Below are positions 44,207-53,012 of a stretch of DNA of 58,875 nucleotides, in pieces. The position numbers were made by a program, and so were the translations under genes. Position 1 is the stretch's first letter. The number at the start of each line of letters is the position of its first letter. The notes under the pieces were generated by a model. The model saw nothing but the letters and a program-made list of their open reading frames with translations. It did not search any database and had not been told where the DNA came from. The stretch is taken from assembly GCF_000568255.1 (NCBI RefSeq), contig NZ_KK037166.1, positions 5,630,572 through 5,689,446 on the forward strand, read 5' to 3'. Source of the DNA: Kutzneria sp. 744 (lineage in GTDB: Bacteria; Actinomycetota; Actinomycetes; Mycobacteriales; Pseudonocardiaceae).

Positions 44207-45112
44207 GTGCAGTTCAACGACGACGCGGAGCTGGACACCTCGCAGGTCCAGGACTACCGGGGCTCGGGTGGCGGCGGCGGAGGCGGGGGCTTCCCGCTGG
44301 GCGGTCTGGCGCTGGGTGGCGGCGGCCTCGGCATCGTCGGCCTCGTGCTGTGGCTGGTGATCAGCCACTTCGCCGGAGGCGGCGGGTCCAACCAGCTGAC
44401 CGGGCAGCCCAACAACAACCAGATCAACCAGTGCAAGACCGGCGCGCAGGCCAACGCCAGCCAGGATTGCCGCGACGTCGCGCTGGTGAACTCGATCCAG
44501 GCCTACTGGCAGGACCAGTTCGCGCGGTCGAGCAAGACCTACCGCAAGGCCACCACCATCTTCTTCACCAGCCGGCAGCAGACCGGTTGTGGCACCGGCA
44601 CCACCGGCATGGGGCCCTTCTACTGCCCGGCCGATCAGCACGTGTACATCGACCTGAGCTTCTTCAAGGAGCTGCAGACCCGGTTCGGCGCCACCGGCGG
44701 TCCGTTCGTCGAGGGCTACGTGCTCGCCCACGAGTACGGGCACCACGTGCAGAACCTGCTCGGCACGTCGAAGAACATCGGCAAGGGCAGCGGCGCCACC
44801 TCCGGCTCGGTGCGGCTGGAGCTGCAGGCCGACTGCTACGCCGGCGTGTGGGCCAACCACGCCACCAGCACCCCCGGCGCCAACGGCAAGCCGCTGATCA
44901 GCAACGTGTCGCAGCAGGACATCACCAACGCGCTGGACACCGCCTCCCGCATCGGCGACGACTTCATCCAGAAGAACCTGGGCAGCGGTCAGGTCAACTC
45001 CGGCTCCTTCACCCACGGCACCTCGGCTCAGCGGCAGCACTGGTTCACCACCGGCTACCAGAGCGGCAACCCGGCCTCCTGCGACACCTTCAACACCGAC
45101 AACCTGGGCTGA
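44207..45112 (+). CDS. ypfJ: Membrane-anchored neutral zinc metallopeptidase (YpfJ family)
   Basis: The 301-residue protein starts at GTG 44207 with GGGAGGA upstream. A short cytoplasmic segment and a Gly-rich linker precede one membrane segment (about 38-55). The extracytoplasmic domain has HEYGHHVQ (zinc-binding HExxH) at about 182 and ELQADCYAGVWANH, whose Glu is a third ligand. Paired cysteines (QDC, TGC, YC, SC) suggest disulfides. Substrate unknown. Confidence 0.92.
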   Translation: MQFNDDAELDTSQVQDYRGSGGGGGGGGFPLGGLALGGGGLGIVGLVLWLVISHFAGGGGSNQLTGQPNNNQINQCKTGAQANASQDCRDVALVNSIQAYWQDQFARSSKTYRKATTIFFTSRQQTGCGTGTTGMGPFYCPADQHVYIDLSFFKELQTRFGATGGPFVEGYVLAHEYGHHVQNLLGTSKNIGKGSGATSGSVRLELQADCYAGVWANHATSTPGANGKPLISNVSQQDITNALDTASRIGDDFIQKNLGSGQVNSGSFTHGTSAQRQHWFTTGYQSGNPASCDTFNTDNLG

Positions 45113-45118
45113 CGCCGG

Positions 45119-45153
45119 TTGTCCACAGCCGCTGGGTTATCCACATGTGGATC
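45119..45153 (+). promoter_or_regulatory. Pair of DnaA-box-like nonamers
   Basis: TTGTCCACA (45119-45127) and TTATCCACA (45137-45145) lie in the same orientation nine bases apart. The second is half of a palindrome ATCCACATGTGGAT. This is immediately past the peptidase stop. Confidence 0.45.
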
Positions 45154-45253
45154 TTCGCGGGGCCTTGAGGGGACCTCAGGGCGGTAGCCTGGGCTCGGGG
45201 CCGGCCCCCTGGGTTGGGCTGGGGGCTGTGCTTCGTTAGGCGGCGCGGTCGTG

Positions 45254-45895
45254 CTATCGAGCGATGAGCAAGGGCAGAACCTCCTCTACACCGGCGACTT
45301 CCAGCTTCCAGGCGGGGCGGTGGGCGGCGAAGCGGTCGGGGGTGAGGAGGAGGCGCTGCTGGACGGCGGGGGTGCCGCGGCGGGAGTCGCGGAGGGTGCC
45401 GTCGTCGAGGTAGCCGAGGGAGCGGCTGACCTTCAAGGACGCGGCGTTGTCGGTGTAGGCGGAGGTGCGGGCCTGAATGGCACCGAGGTGGTCGAAGGCG
45501 AAGGCCAGGACTGCGGCGCGCATCTCGGTGCCGTAGCCGTGGCCCTGGAACGCACGCCCGAGCCAGGAGCCGGTGGAGACCTCGCGGGTGACGGCGAAGT
45601 CGGAGGCCATCAGGCCCTGCTCGCCGATGACGCGGCCGTCGAGGCGGATGAGGAAGTGCACGTGCCAGTCGGAGGGGCGGAGTTTGGCACGCTCGGACCA
45701 GTAGTAGCGCAGGTTCTCGAGGCCGAGGCGGTCGGCGGGAACGTCGGTCCACGGCACGGAGAAGGGCATGAACTCGGGGTCGTGCACGCCGGCGCGGGCG
45801 ACGTCGATGAGCTGGTGCAGGCCAGCGTCGTCGTCGGGGCGCAGTTCGAGCCGAGGGGTGCGTAGCACCAGGTTCCGCAGTGGCCAAGCCTCCAT
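45254..45895 (-). CDS. GNAT family N-acetyltransferase (RimJ/RimL-like)
   Basis: The roughly 213-residue protein has the acetyl-CoA motif with SWLGRAFQGHGYGTEMRAA and TDNAASLKVSRSLGY, typical of RimJ/RimL-type acetyltransferases. The substrate could be a protein N-terminus or a small molecule. It is divergent from the quinone reductase gene with a 54-base spacer that must hold both promoters. Confidence 0.87.
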   Translation of the reverse strand: MEAWPLRNLVLRTPRLELRPDDDAGLHQLIDVARAGVHDPEFMPFSVPWTDVPADRLGLENLRYYWSERAKLRPSDWHVHFLIRLDGRVIGEQGLMASDFAVTREVSTGSWLGRAFQGHGYGTEMRAAVLAFAFDHLGAIQARTSAYTDNAASLKVSRSLGYLDDGTLRDSRRGTPAVQQRLLLTPDRFAAHRPAWKLEVAGVEEVLPLLIAR

Positions 45896-45949
45896 GACGT
45901 GATGGTGCCCGCGAAGCGCCCACCGGACCAGCGGATTACGGTCGGAGCC

Positions 45950-46936
45950 ATGCAGGCGATCACGATCAGGCAGCCGGGCGGCCCGGAAGTGCTGGAATGG
46001 ACGGAGGCGCCGGATCCGACGCCCAAACCGGGCGAGGTTCTCGTCACCGTGGCGGCGACGGCGGTGAACCGGGCGGATCTGTTGCAGCGCCAAGGGTTCT
46101 ATCCGCCGCCGAAGGGCGCGTCGGAGATTCTGGGGCTGGAGTGCTCGGGCACGATCGCGGCGCTGGGTGAAGGCGTCGAGAACTGGGCGGTGGGCGACGA
46201 AGTGTGTGCCCTGCTGGCCGGCGGCGGCTACGCGGAGAAGGTGGCGGTGCCGGCGGAGCAGCTGCTGCCACTGCCGAAGAACGTGGACCTCGTCGCGGCA
46301 GCCGGCCTGCCGGAAGTGGTGTGCACGGTGTGGTCGACGGTGGTGCAGACCGCAGGTCTGAACGCCGGGGATGTGCTGCTGGTGCACGGAGGGGCGGGCG
46401 GCATCGGGACCTGCGCGATCCAGATCGGCAAGGCGCTCCAGACAACGGTGATCGTCACAGCGGGGTCGGACGAGCGCCTCAGGCTCTGCCGAGAGCTGGG
46501 CGCGGACGTCACGATCAACTACAAGACCCAGGACTTCGTCGACGAGGTCAAGAAGGCCACGGACGGCCACGGCGCGGATGTGGTGCTGGACAACATGGGC
46601 GCCTCCTATCTGGACCGCAACATCGACGTGCTGGCCATGGACGGCCGCGTGGTCAACATCGGCATGCAGGGCGGTGTGAAGGGCGAGCTGAACATCGGCA
46701 AGCTGATGGCCAAGCGCGGCGGGGTGCTGTCGGCCGGCCTGCGCGCACGCCCGGTCACGGGCAAGGGCAGCAAGGCGGACATCGTGAAAGACGTCCGCGA
46801 GAGGCTGTGGCCGCTGGTCGAAGCCGGCGCGGTGAAGCCGATCATCGGCCGCACGCTGCCGATGGCGCAGGCGGCGGAGGCGCACCGGGCACTGGAGGCC
46901 TCGGACGTGTTCGGCAAGGTCGTGCTCACGGCGTGA
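45950..46936 (+). CDS. NAD(P)H quinone oxidoreductase (zinc-free MDR family)
   Basis: The 328-residue medium-chain reductase has an NADPH site HGGAGGIGTCAIQIGKAL and the GYAEKVAVPAEQL segment. Cysteine zinc ligands are absent, so it is a QOR/PIG3-type reductase. Text such as NRADLLQRQGFYPPPKGASEILGLE is characteristic of the PIG3-like group. Its 3' end overlaps the converging methyltransferase gene by 11 bases. The order matches Rv3777 in mycobacteria. Confidence 0.92.
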   Translation: MQAITIRQPGGPEVLEWTEAPDPTPKPGEVLVTVAATAVNRADLLQRQGFYPPPKGASEILGLECSGTIAALGEGVENWAVGDEVCALLAGGGYAEKVAVPAEQLLPLPKNVDLVAAAGLPEVVCTVWSTVVQTAGLNAGDVLLVHGGAGGIGTCAIQIGKALQTTVIVTAGSDERLRLCRELGADVTINYKTQDFVDEVKKATDGHGADVVLDNMGASYLDRNIDVLAMDGRVVNIGMQGGVKGELNIGKLMAKRGGVLSAGLRARPVTGKGSKADIVKDVRERLWPLVEAGAVKPIIGRTLPMAQAAEAHRALEASDVFGKVVLTA

Positions 46937-47570
46937 GCAGGGCGTAGCCGATCGTCTCCTCGTTGCGGAAGCGGAGCGCGAACTCCCGCCGCCAGCGGTC
47001 CATGACGGTCAGCTCGCCGGGGCGTCCGATGTCGTCCAGCAGCACGGCGGCGCCGGGCGCCAGCACGCCGCGGAACACGGGCATGGCGGGGTAGCGGATG
47101 AGGTCGCTGCCGGAGGGCCCGTCGACCAGCAGCAGGTCGACCAGCCCGTACCGGTCGACGTACTCCGCCACCTCGTCGTGCACGACCTCGGGCTGGTACC
47201 AACTGCCCGAGCCGATGGCGGCGGGATGCGGCGACAGGGGCACGTGCACGACGCGGGCCACGTGTCCGAGGCCCTCGCGGCGAAGCTGGCTGGCGACGAA
47301 GGCGGCCTGGCGCTCGTCGTGTTCCAACGACAGCAGGTGCCCGAAGCCCCGCCGGTGCAGCAGCCGGGCGATCAACACCGAAGCGGCGCCGCAGCCGCAT
47401 TCCACCAGCACGCTGCGGGCCCCGAGCAGCACCTCGTCGAGCAACACGGTCAACGCCGCCGGCCGCAGGTCGTCACGGGTGAACGGCAGGTATTCGGTCA
47501 GCAGCGGCGTCAGCCGGATCCAGGCCGAGACGTCGGCCAGCGCACGGCTATCCAATGTCGGCCAGCGCAC
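46926..47570 (-). CDS. SAM-dependent methyltransferase-like protein
   Basis: The 214-residue Rossmann-fold protein has LVECGCGAASVLIARLL as a variant SAM loop and SLEHDERQAAFVASQL. DLLLVDGPSG and VLLDDIGRPGE follow, the pattern of class I O-methyltransferase-like proteins. GTG start; the first 23 bases overlap the end of the upstream gene. Confidence 0.75.
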   Translation of the reverse strand: MRWPTLDSRALADVSAWIRLTPLLTEYLPFTRDDLRPAALTVLLDEVLLGARSVLVECGCGAASVLIARLLHRRGFGHLLSLEHDERQAAFVASQLRREGLGHVARVVHVPLSPHPAAIGSGSWYQPEVVHDEVAEYVDRYGLVDLLLVDGPSGSDLIRYPAMPVFRGVLAPGAAVLLDDIGRPGELTVMDRWRREFALRFRNEETIGYALLTP

Positions 47571-47572
47571 GG
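47532..47572. repeat. 16-bp direct repeat across a stop/start junction
   Basis: GTCGGCCAGCGCACGG occurs at 47532 and 47557 (25-base period). It spans the end of the class-V gene and the start of the methyltransferase gene. Confidence 0.7.
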
Positions 47573-48747
47573 ATCAGCTGGTCGACCTCCATCTGGTTGG
47601 TGTAGTGGGCCAACCCGATGCGCACCGCCCCGCCGATCTCGCCGACGCCGAGCACGGAGAAGACGCCGTTCTGGCCGGGGTCGGCGAAGGCGCACACGCC
47701 GCGTTCGGCGAGGTGCTCCACGGCCTCGACGGCCTTCACCCCGGTCACGGTGAACGCGAGCGACGGCACGCGCCGCATGGCGTCGCCGATCACCATCGCG
47801 TTGCGGGACCAGCGCAACTCGTTGATCAGGTGGGCCAACAGCCCGGCCTGGTAGGACTTCATGGAGCCCAGCGAGGCCAGCAGCCGTTCCCGGCGCGGCC
47901 CGACGGCGGCGTCGTCCAACGCGGCCAGGTAGTCCACGGAGGCGACCAGCCCGGCCAGCAACGGATACGGATGCGGCCCCAACTCCAGCCGCTCCGGCCC
48001 GCGCGCGCCGGCCTCCAGGGCGACGGAGGGCAGCCGGTCGAGCAAAGTGGCGTCGCGGAAGACCAGGGCGCCGACGGGCGGTCCGCCCCAGGCGTTGGCC
48101 GACACGGACACGATGTCCGCGCCCATGGCCACGATGTCCAGCGGCATGAACGGGGCCGCCGACGACGCGTCCACGACGACCAGCGCGCCGGCGTTGTGCG
48201 CGATCTCGGCGATCTTGGGCAGATCCGGCCGGGTGCCGACCGCGCCGGAGGCGGCGGTGATGGCGACGACCTTGGTGCGGGCGGAAACCAGCTCGTCGTA
48301 CTGCCAGGCCGGCAGCTCGCACGTCTCGATGTCGATCTCGGCCCAGCGGACCGTCCCACCCGAACGCTGGGCGGCGCGCTGCCAGGGCGAGACATTGGCC
48401 GGATGGTCCAGCCTGGACACCACGACCTCGTCGCCGAGCAGCCAGCCGTCGCCGAGCGCGTCGGCCAGCCGTTGCAGCAGGACCGCCGAGCTGGTGCCGA
48501 GCACGACCCCGGCAGGGTCGGCTCCGGCCAGGTCGGCGACGGCCCGCCGCGCCGCGTCCACGATCGCCTCCGCGCGCTGCGAGGCGGGAAAGATGCCGCC
48601 CGGTCCGGAGACCGGGGCCCGCAGCGCGGTGGAAACGGCGGTCGCGACCTGCTCGGGCACCTGCATGCCCGCCGGTGAGTCGAGGTGCACCCAGCCGTCG
48701 CCGAGAGCGGGGAACAGCCCACGGACCCGAGCGACGTCGAACGCCAT
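47548..48747 (-). CDS. Cysteine desulfurase-like protein (class V aminotransferase fold) lacking the PLP lysine
   Basis: The roughly 399-residue fold-type I protein opens with FPALGDGWVHLDSPAG and has LGTSSAVLLQRLADAL, RLDHPANVSPW and VVVDASSAAP (the Asp that holds the PLP nitrogen). At the place of the Schiff-base lysine, normally S-x-x-K, the text is SANAWGGPPVG with no Lys. PLP catalysis would be impaired unless another residue serves. The position corresponds to Rv3778c in mycobacteria. Confidence 0.85.
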   Translation of the reverse strand: MAFDVARVRGLFPALGDGWVHLDSPAGMQVPEQVATAVSTALRAPVSGPGGIFPASQRAEAIVDAARRAVADLAGADPAGVVLGTSSAVLLQRLADALGDGWLLGDEVVVSRLDHPANVSPWQRAAQRSGGTVRWAEIDIETCELPAWQYDELVSARTKVVAITAASGAVGTRPDLPKIAEIAHNAGALVVVDASSAAPFMPLDIVAMGADIVSVSANAWGGPPVGALVFRDATLLDRLPSVALEAGARGPERLELGPHPYPLLAGLVASVDYLAALDDAAVGPRRERLLASLGSMKSYQAGLLAHLINELRWSRNAMVIGDAMRRVPSLAFTVTGVKAVEAVEHLAERGVCAFADPGQNGVFSVLGVGEIGGAVRIGLAHYTNQMEVDQLIRALADIG

Positions 48748-48806
48748 GGCACACACCGTAGGCGAGCACGCAGCGCAGCGGCACTCCCGGGTGCCAGGAT
48801 GGAGGC

Positions 48807-49361
48807 ATGACAGCGCCCAACGACAGCGAGTCCAACGGCACCGGACCGCAGCACATCGTGGTGGTGGGCCCGGACGGAGCCCAGCTCGGCTCCGCGCGGG
48901 TGCCGTCTGCCGACGAGGCCGAGGCCGGCCAGGACGTGAGCAACCTGGTCGAGCAGCCGGCCAAGGTGATGCGTATCGGCACGATGATCAAGCAACTGCT
49001 GGAGGAGGTGCGGGCCGCGCCGCTGGACGACGCCTCCCGCAACCGCCTGCGGGAGATCCACAAGGCCTCCATCACGGAGCTGGAGGACGGCCTGGCGCCG
49101 GAGCTGCGCGACGAGCTGGAACGCCTGTCGCTGCCGTTCACCGACGACTCCACCCCGTCCGACGCCGAGCTGCGCATCGCTCAGGCCCAGCTGGTCGGCT
49201 GGCTGGAGGGCCTGTTCCACGGCATCCAGACCGCCCTGTTCGCCCAGCAGATGGCCGCCCGCGTGCAGCTGGAGCAGATGCGCGGCCGCGCCCTGCCGCC
49301 GGGTATGAGCGTCGCGGAACCGGACGCCCAGCACATTCGGGGCAGCGGCCAATACCTGTAG
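48807..49361 (+). CDS. bpa: Bacterial proteasome activator
   Basis: The 184-residue protein has a disordered acidic N-terminus, a four-helix core (about 45-150, with PAKVMRIGTMIKQLLEEVR and LVGWLEGLFHGIQTALFAQQ), and a C-terminal GQYL tail. This tail docks into the 20S proteasome alpha ring. Bpa rings open the proteasome without ATP. The first half of the tail is disordered and Gly/Pro-rich, as usual. No proteasome core genes are in view. Confidence 0.95.
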   Translation: MTAPNDSESNGTGPQHIVVVGPDGAQLGSARVPSADEAEAGQDVSNLVEQPAKVMRIGTMIKQLLEEVRAAPLDDASRNRLREIHKASITELEDGLAPELRDELERLSLPFTDDSTPSDAELRIAQAQLVGWLEGLFHGIQTALFAQQMAARVQLEQMRGRALPPGMSVAEPDAQHIRGSGQYL

Positions 49362-49533
49362 CACTCGCCGACAACCACGGCGGTCGCGAGGCCGCGCCGG
49401 TGCCTGGACCGCGGGCATTTCTCGGTCGAGTCTTTCCATCGATCGAGAAATGCCAAGGGAAGGCACCGGCTACCCGGCGGCCGAGCCCCGCCCGGGACGG
49501 GCGGCACGAACACAGCCGGTACCCTCGTTCATC

Positions 49534-50445
49534 GTGCATCCCTCAAGCACCATCGACCGCCCCACGGAACCGCCGTTGGCGCCCTCGACCCGCAGCTGGT
49601 CGCGCGCCTTCGCGGACATCCGCACCGGCCTGGCCAACCGGCAGCTGTGGGCCCACCTGGGCTGGCAGGACATCAAGCAGCGCTACCGCCGCTCGGTGCT
49701 CGGCCCGTTGTGGATCACCATCGGCATGGGCGTCACCGCGCTGGGCACCGGCCTGCTGTACGGCTTCCTGTTCCACGCGAACACCGCGACATTCCTGCCC
49801 TACGTCACGGTCGGCTTCATCGTCTGGAGCTTCCTGAGCGGGTGCCTGCTCGAGGGCCTGCAGACCTTCATCTCCAACGAGGGTCTGATCAAGCACCTGC
49901 CGGCCCCGCTGTCGGTGTACGTATTGCGCACGATCTGGCGGCAGACGCTGCTGCTGGTGCACAACCTGATCGTCTACGTGATCGTGGCGCTGATCTTCAT
50001 CAGCCATCTGATCCACCCGTACTCGCTGGCCGCCGACGGCGGCGGCACGATGCAGCCGGGCATCAGCTGGTCGATCCTGCTGGCGATTCCCGGCTTCCTG
50101 CTCATCGCCGTCAACGGCGGCTGGGTGGCGACGCTGCTGGGCATCATCAGCACCCGCTACCGGGACATCCCGCAGGTGATCAACGCGATCATCCAGCTGC
50201 TGTTCTACGGCACGCCGATCGTCTGGTCGATCGACACCCTGGGCACGGCCAACCGCGACCTGGGCCAGACCGTGCTGGACTGGAACCCGCTCTACCACCT
50301 GCTCCAGGTGATGCGCGGCCCGCTGCTCGGCCAGGAGGTGGCGCCGCTGAGCTGGATCGTCACCATCGGCATGGCGGTCGTCGGGTGGGCACTGGCCCTG
50401 GTCTTCATGAAGAACTACCGTGCCCGCATCTCCTACTGGGTGTGA
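49534..50445 (+). CDS. wzm: Galactan/polysaccharide ABC exporter, permease (Wzm-like)
   Basis: This is a six-helix ABC-2-type permease. I use GTG 49534, giving about 303 residues and VHPSSTIDRP as N-terminus; an ATG at 49450 would add 28 residues. WQDIKQRYRRSVLGPLWITI is the conserved cytoplasmic start and WNPLYHLLQVMRGPLLGQ the C-terminal motif. With the next two genes it forms the set that exports lipid-linked galactan across the membrane in arabinogalactan-making actinobacteria (Rv3783-like). Confidence 0.9.
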   Translation: MHPSSTIDRPTEPPLAPSTRSWSRAFADIRTGLANRQLWAHLGWQDIKQRYRRSVLGPLWITIGMGVTALGTGLLYGFLFHANTATFLPYVTVGFIVWSFLSGCLLEGLQTFISNEGLIKHLPAPLSVYVLRTIWRQTLLLVHNLIVYVIVALIFISHLIHPYSLAADGGGTMQPGISWSILLAIPGFLLIAVNGGWVATLLGIISTRYRDIPQVINAIIQLLFYGTPIVWSIDTLGTANRDLGQTVLDWNPLYHLLQVMRGPLLGQEVAPLSWIVTIGMAVVGWALALVFMKNYRARISYWV

Positions 50446-50460
50446 GTGAGGCTTTCTGCA

Positions 50461-51282
50461 ATGGTCAGCATCGACGTCTGGAACGCCTCGGTCGACTTCC
50501 CCATCTTCGACGCCAAGACGCGCTCGTTGAAGAAGGCGGTGCTCGGCAAGGCGGGCGGCCGGATCGGCACCGAGAACCGGGTGCCGATCATCGAGGCGCT
50601 GCGTGACATCACGCTGTCGCTCAAGCACGGCGACCGGGTGGCCCTGGTCGGCCACAACGGCGCGGGCAAGTCCACGCTGCTGCGCATGCTCGCCGGCATC
50701 TACGAGCCGACGCGCGGCTCGGCCCAGATCAACGGCCGGGTCGCCCCGGTGTTCGACCTGGGCGTCGGCATGGACCCGGAGCTCTCGGGCTTCGAGAACA
50801 TCATCATCCGCGGCTTGTTCCTGGGCATGACCCGCAAGCAGATGGAAAAGCGGATGGACGACATCGCCGAGTTCTCCGAGCTCGGCAACTACCTGTCGAT
50901 GCCGATCCGCACGTACTCCACGGGCATGCGGGTCCGGCTGGCGCTGGGCGTTGTCACGTCCATCGACCCGGAGATCCTGATCCTGGACGAGGGCATCGGC
51001 GCGGTCGACGCGGCCTTCCTGGACAAGGCCCGCGACCGGCTCAACGACCTGGTCAGGCGGTCCGGCCTGCTGGTGTTCGCGTCCCACTCGGACGAGTTCC
51101 TGATGGAGCTGTGCAACACCGCGATCTGGATGGACCACGGCCAGATGAAGATGCAGGGCGGGCTGCGCGAGGTCCTCACCGCGTACAAGGGCCGCGACCC
51201 GTTCGAGCACATGTCGCAGGAGACGCTGGAGCGTCTGGGCCTGACCGGCGACCCGGTGCTGCCCAACGGTGACACCGCATGA
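50461..51282 (+). CDS. wzt: Galactan/polysaccharide ABC exporter, ATP-binding subunit (Wzt-like)
   Basis: The 273-residue ATPase has Walker A GHNGAGKST, signature YSTGMRVRLAL, Walker B ILILDEGIGAVD and the H-loop ASHSDE. The N-terminal IDVWNASVDFPIFDAKTRSLKK region is typical of Wzt/TagH-type subunits. It lies 15 bases after wzm and overlaps glfT1 as ATGA (Rv3781-like). Confidence 0.93.
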   Translation: MVSIDVWNASVDFPIFDAKTRSLKKAVLGKAGGRIGTENRVPIIEALRDITLSLKHGDRVALVGHNGAGKSTLLRMLAGIYEPTRGSAQINGRVAPVFDLGVGMDPELSGFENIIIRGLFLGMTRKQMEKRMDDIAEFSELGNYLSMPIRTYSTGMRVRLALGVVTSIDPEILILDEGIGAVDAAFLDKARDRLNDLVRRSGLLVFASHSDEFLMELCNTAIWMDHGQMKMQGGLREVLTAYKGRDPFEHMSQETLERLGLTGDPVLPNGDTA

Positions 51283-52181
51283 CCACCCGGCGCCTGCCCA
51301 AGGGCGCGGTGGTCGCGGTCATCGTCACGCACAACCGCCGTGAGCTGCTGGCCAACTCGCTCAAGGTGATGGCCGCCCAGACCAAGCCGATCGCGCACCT
51401 GGTCGTGGTGGACAACGACCCGGAGCACTCGGCCAAGGACCTGGTGGAGTCCTGCGGCATCCCCACCACCTACCTGCTCTCGCAGCGCAACCTGGGCGGG
51501 GCCGGCGGCTTCGCGCTGGGCATGCTGACCGCCCTGTCGCTGGGTGCGGACTGGGTGTGGCTGGCCGACGACGACGGCCGCCCGGCCGACGAGAACGTGT
51601 TGCAGATCCTGTTCGAGGAGGCGACCAGGCGAGGCCTGGCCGCCATCTCGCCCGTGGTCGCGGACATCGAGGACCCGGACAAGCTGGCCTTCCCGCTGCG
51701 CCGCGGCCTGACCTGGAAGCGCGACGCCGGCGAGCTGGGCGACGACTTCCTGCCGGGCATCGCCTCGCTGTTCAACGGCGCGCTGTTCCGGGCCGAGGCC
51801 CTGGACGTGGTGGGCGTGCCGGACTACCGGCTGTTCTTCCGCGGCGACGAGGTCGAGGTGCACCGCCGCCTGGTCCGCAGCGGGCTGCCGTTCGGCACCA
51901 GCCTGCGCACCCAGTACCTGCACCCCAACGGCAGCGGCGAGTTCAAGCCGATGCTGGGCGGCCGGTTCCACGCGCAGGACCCGGAGAACGACGTCAAGCG
52001 CTACTACACGTACCGCAACCGCGGTTACCTGCTGTCCCAGCCGGGCCTGCGCCACCTGGGCCTGCTGGAGGTGGCCCGGTTCGGGCTGTACTTCCTGACC
52101 GTGCGCAAGGATCCGAAGCTGTTCGCGCAGTGGCTCAAGCTGGTCCTCCAGGGCCGCCACGAGCGCTTCTACCGCAGGTAG
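51279..52181 (+). CDS. glfT1: Galactofuranosyltransferase GlfT1
   Basis: The 300-residue GT2 glycosyltransferase has VVAVIVTHNRRELLANSL, VVVDNDPEHS, RNLGGAGGFALGM and WLADDDGRP (the DDD metal site). FFRGDEVEVHRRL and the C-terminal YYTYRNRGYL match galactofuranosyltransferases that add the first Galf units to the lipid-linked galactan primer. The ATGA overlap with the exporter ATPase supports one synthesis-export unit. Confidence 0.9.
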   Translation: MTTRRLPKGAVVAVIVTHNRRELLANSLKVMAAQTKPIAHLVVVDNDPEHSAKDLVESCGIPTTYLLSQRNLGGAGGFALGMLTALSLGADWVWLADDDGRPADENVLQILFEEATRRGLAAISPVVADIEDPDKLAFPLRRGLTWKRDAGELGDDFLPGIASLFNGALFRAEALDVVGVPDYRLFFRGDEVEVHRRLVRSGLPFGTSLRTQYLHPNGSGEFKPMLGGRFHAQDPENDVKRYYTYRNRGYLLSQPGLRHLGLLEVARFGLYFLTVRKDPKLFAQWLKLVLQGRHERFYRR

Positions 52182-52200
52182 AACCCGGTTCCTCACCCAC

Positions 52201-52228
52201 AAGGCCCCCGCCGAAAGCGGGGGCCTTT
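52201..52228 (+). terminator. Terminator of the galactan export operon
   Basis: AAGGCCCCCGC pairs with GCGGGGGCCTT around CGAAA, followed by TTG. It begins 20 bases after the glfT1 stop. Confidence 0.85.
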
Positions 52229-52261
52229 TGCGCGACCTTGAGACGGCACCCCCAGACTTGC

Positions 52262-52293
52262 TCAAGGTATTTCCGATGTTCCCGGCCTACGTT
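52262..52293 (+). promoter_or_regulatory. Possible SARP-type promoter of the lysozyme-like gene
   Basis: TCAAGGT (52262) and a weak second heptad CCGATGT (52273) are 11 bases apart. Eight bases later comes TACGTT as a -10 candidate (52288). The first heptad is identical to those at 53013 and 53024. Confidence 0.35.
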
Positions 52294-52335
52294 TCTCTCG
52301 ACACACAGCCGGGAATGAGGAAGCAGGGGGAAACA

Positions 52336-52983
52336 ATGCTCGGTCGGATCGGTTCGACAGCCGTGGTCGCCGGGATTGTCTTTTCCGTATTCGCAGCACA
52401 GGCGTCGGCGACCACGACCCGACCGGACCAGGCCTGCCCGGTGCCGGCCAGTCGGGACATCGCCGTCACCCGCTCCGTCTACCGCACGGGCGTGGGCCTG
52501 GGCGCGTCCGACAAGGTGCTGCTGGCCGGCTTCGAGGCCGGCTGGGTCGAGTCCCACATGAAGAACCTGACCTGCGGGGACCGGGCCTCGCTCGGCGTCT
52601 TCCAGCAGCAGGTGGGCTACGGCTGGGGCACCGCCGACGAGATCATGGACCCGGTGCACGCGGCGACCGAGTTCTTCACCCGGGCCAAGGCACTGGAGCC
52701 CAGGTTCGCGCACGACACGGCCGGGCACCTCGCGCAGGCCGTGCAGATCTCCTGCTGCCCCGAGCGCTACGACCAGGCCCGTGGCATCGCGCAGAAGATG
52801 TTGGACGAGGTCAGGGCGCAGCCGGCGGCCGCCGCCACGACCAAAACCGCCAGCTCCTGGACCGTGTCCGTCACGGTCGACGACACGCACAGGACCGACG
52901 TGGTCGTGACTGACGGCACCGGCCGCAAGGTGACCGTGACCGTCTCGGCCGACGGCCGCCCGCAGGTCGCTGACCAGCGCTGA
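52336..52983 (+). CDS. Secreted lysozyme/transglycosylase-like protein
   Basis: The 215-residue protein has a signal peptide (about 1-26, ending ASA-TTT). A compact domain contains LAGFEAGWVESHMKNL and GDRASLGVFQQQVGYGWGTADEI. This recalls the lysozyme-like domain with a catalytic Glu (in VESH) and a GDxxSxGxFQQ loop found in actinobacterial and phage proteins. A short beta-rich tail follows. AGGGGG precedes the ATG. Peptidoglycan cleavage is inferred. Confidence 0.7.
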   Translation: MLGRIGSTAVVAGIVFSVFAAQASATTTRPDQACPVPASRDIAVTRSVYRTGVGLGASDKVLLAGFEAGWVESHMKNLTCGDRASLGVFQQQVGYGWGTADEIMDPVHAATEFFTRAKALEPRFAHDTAGHLAQAVQISCCPERYDQARGIAQKMLDEVRAQPAAAATTKTASSWTVSVTVDDTHRTDVVVTDGTGRKVTVTVSADGRPQVADQR

Positions 52984-53012
52984 TCGACGTGAGGTCGGCC
53001 GGAGCGGCGACC

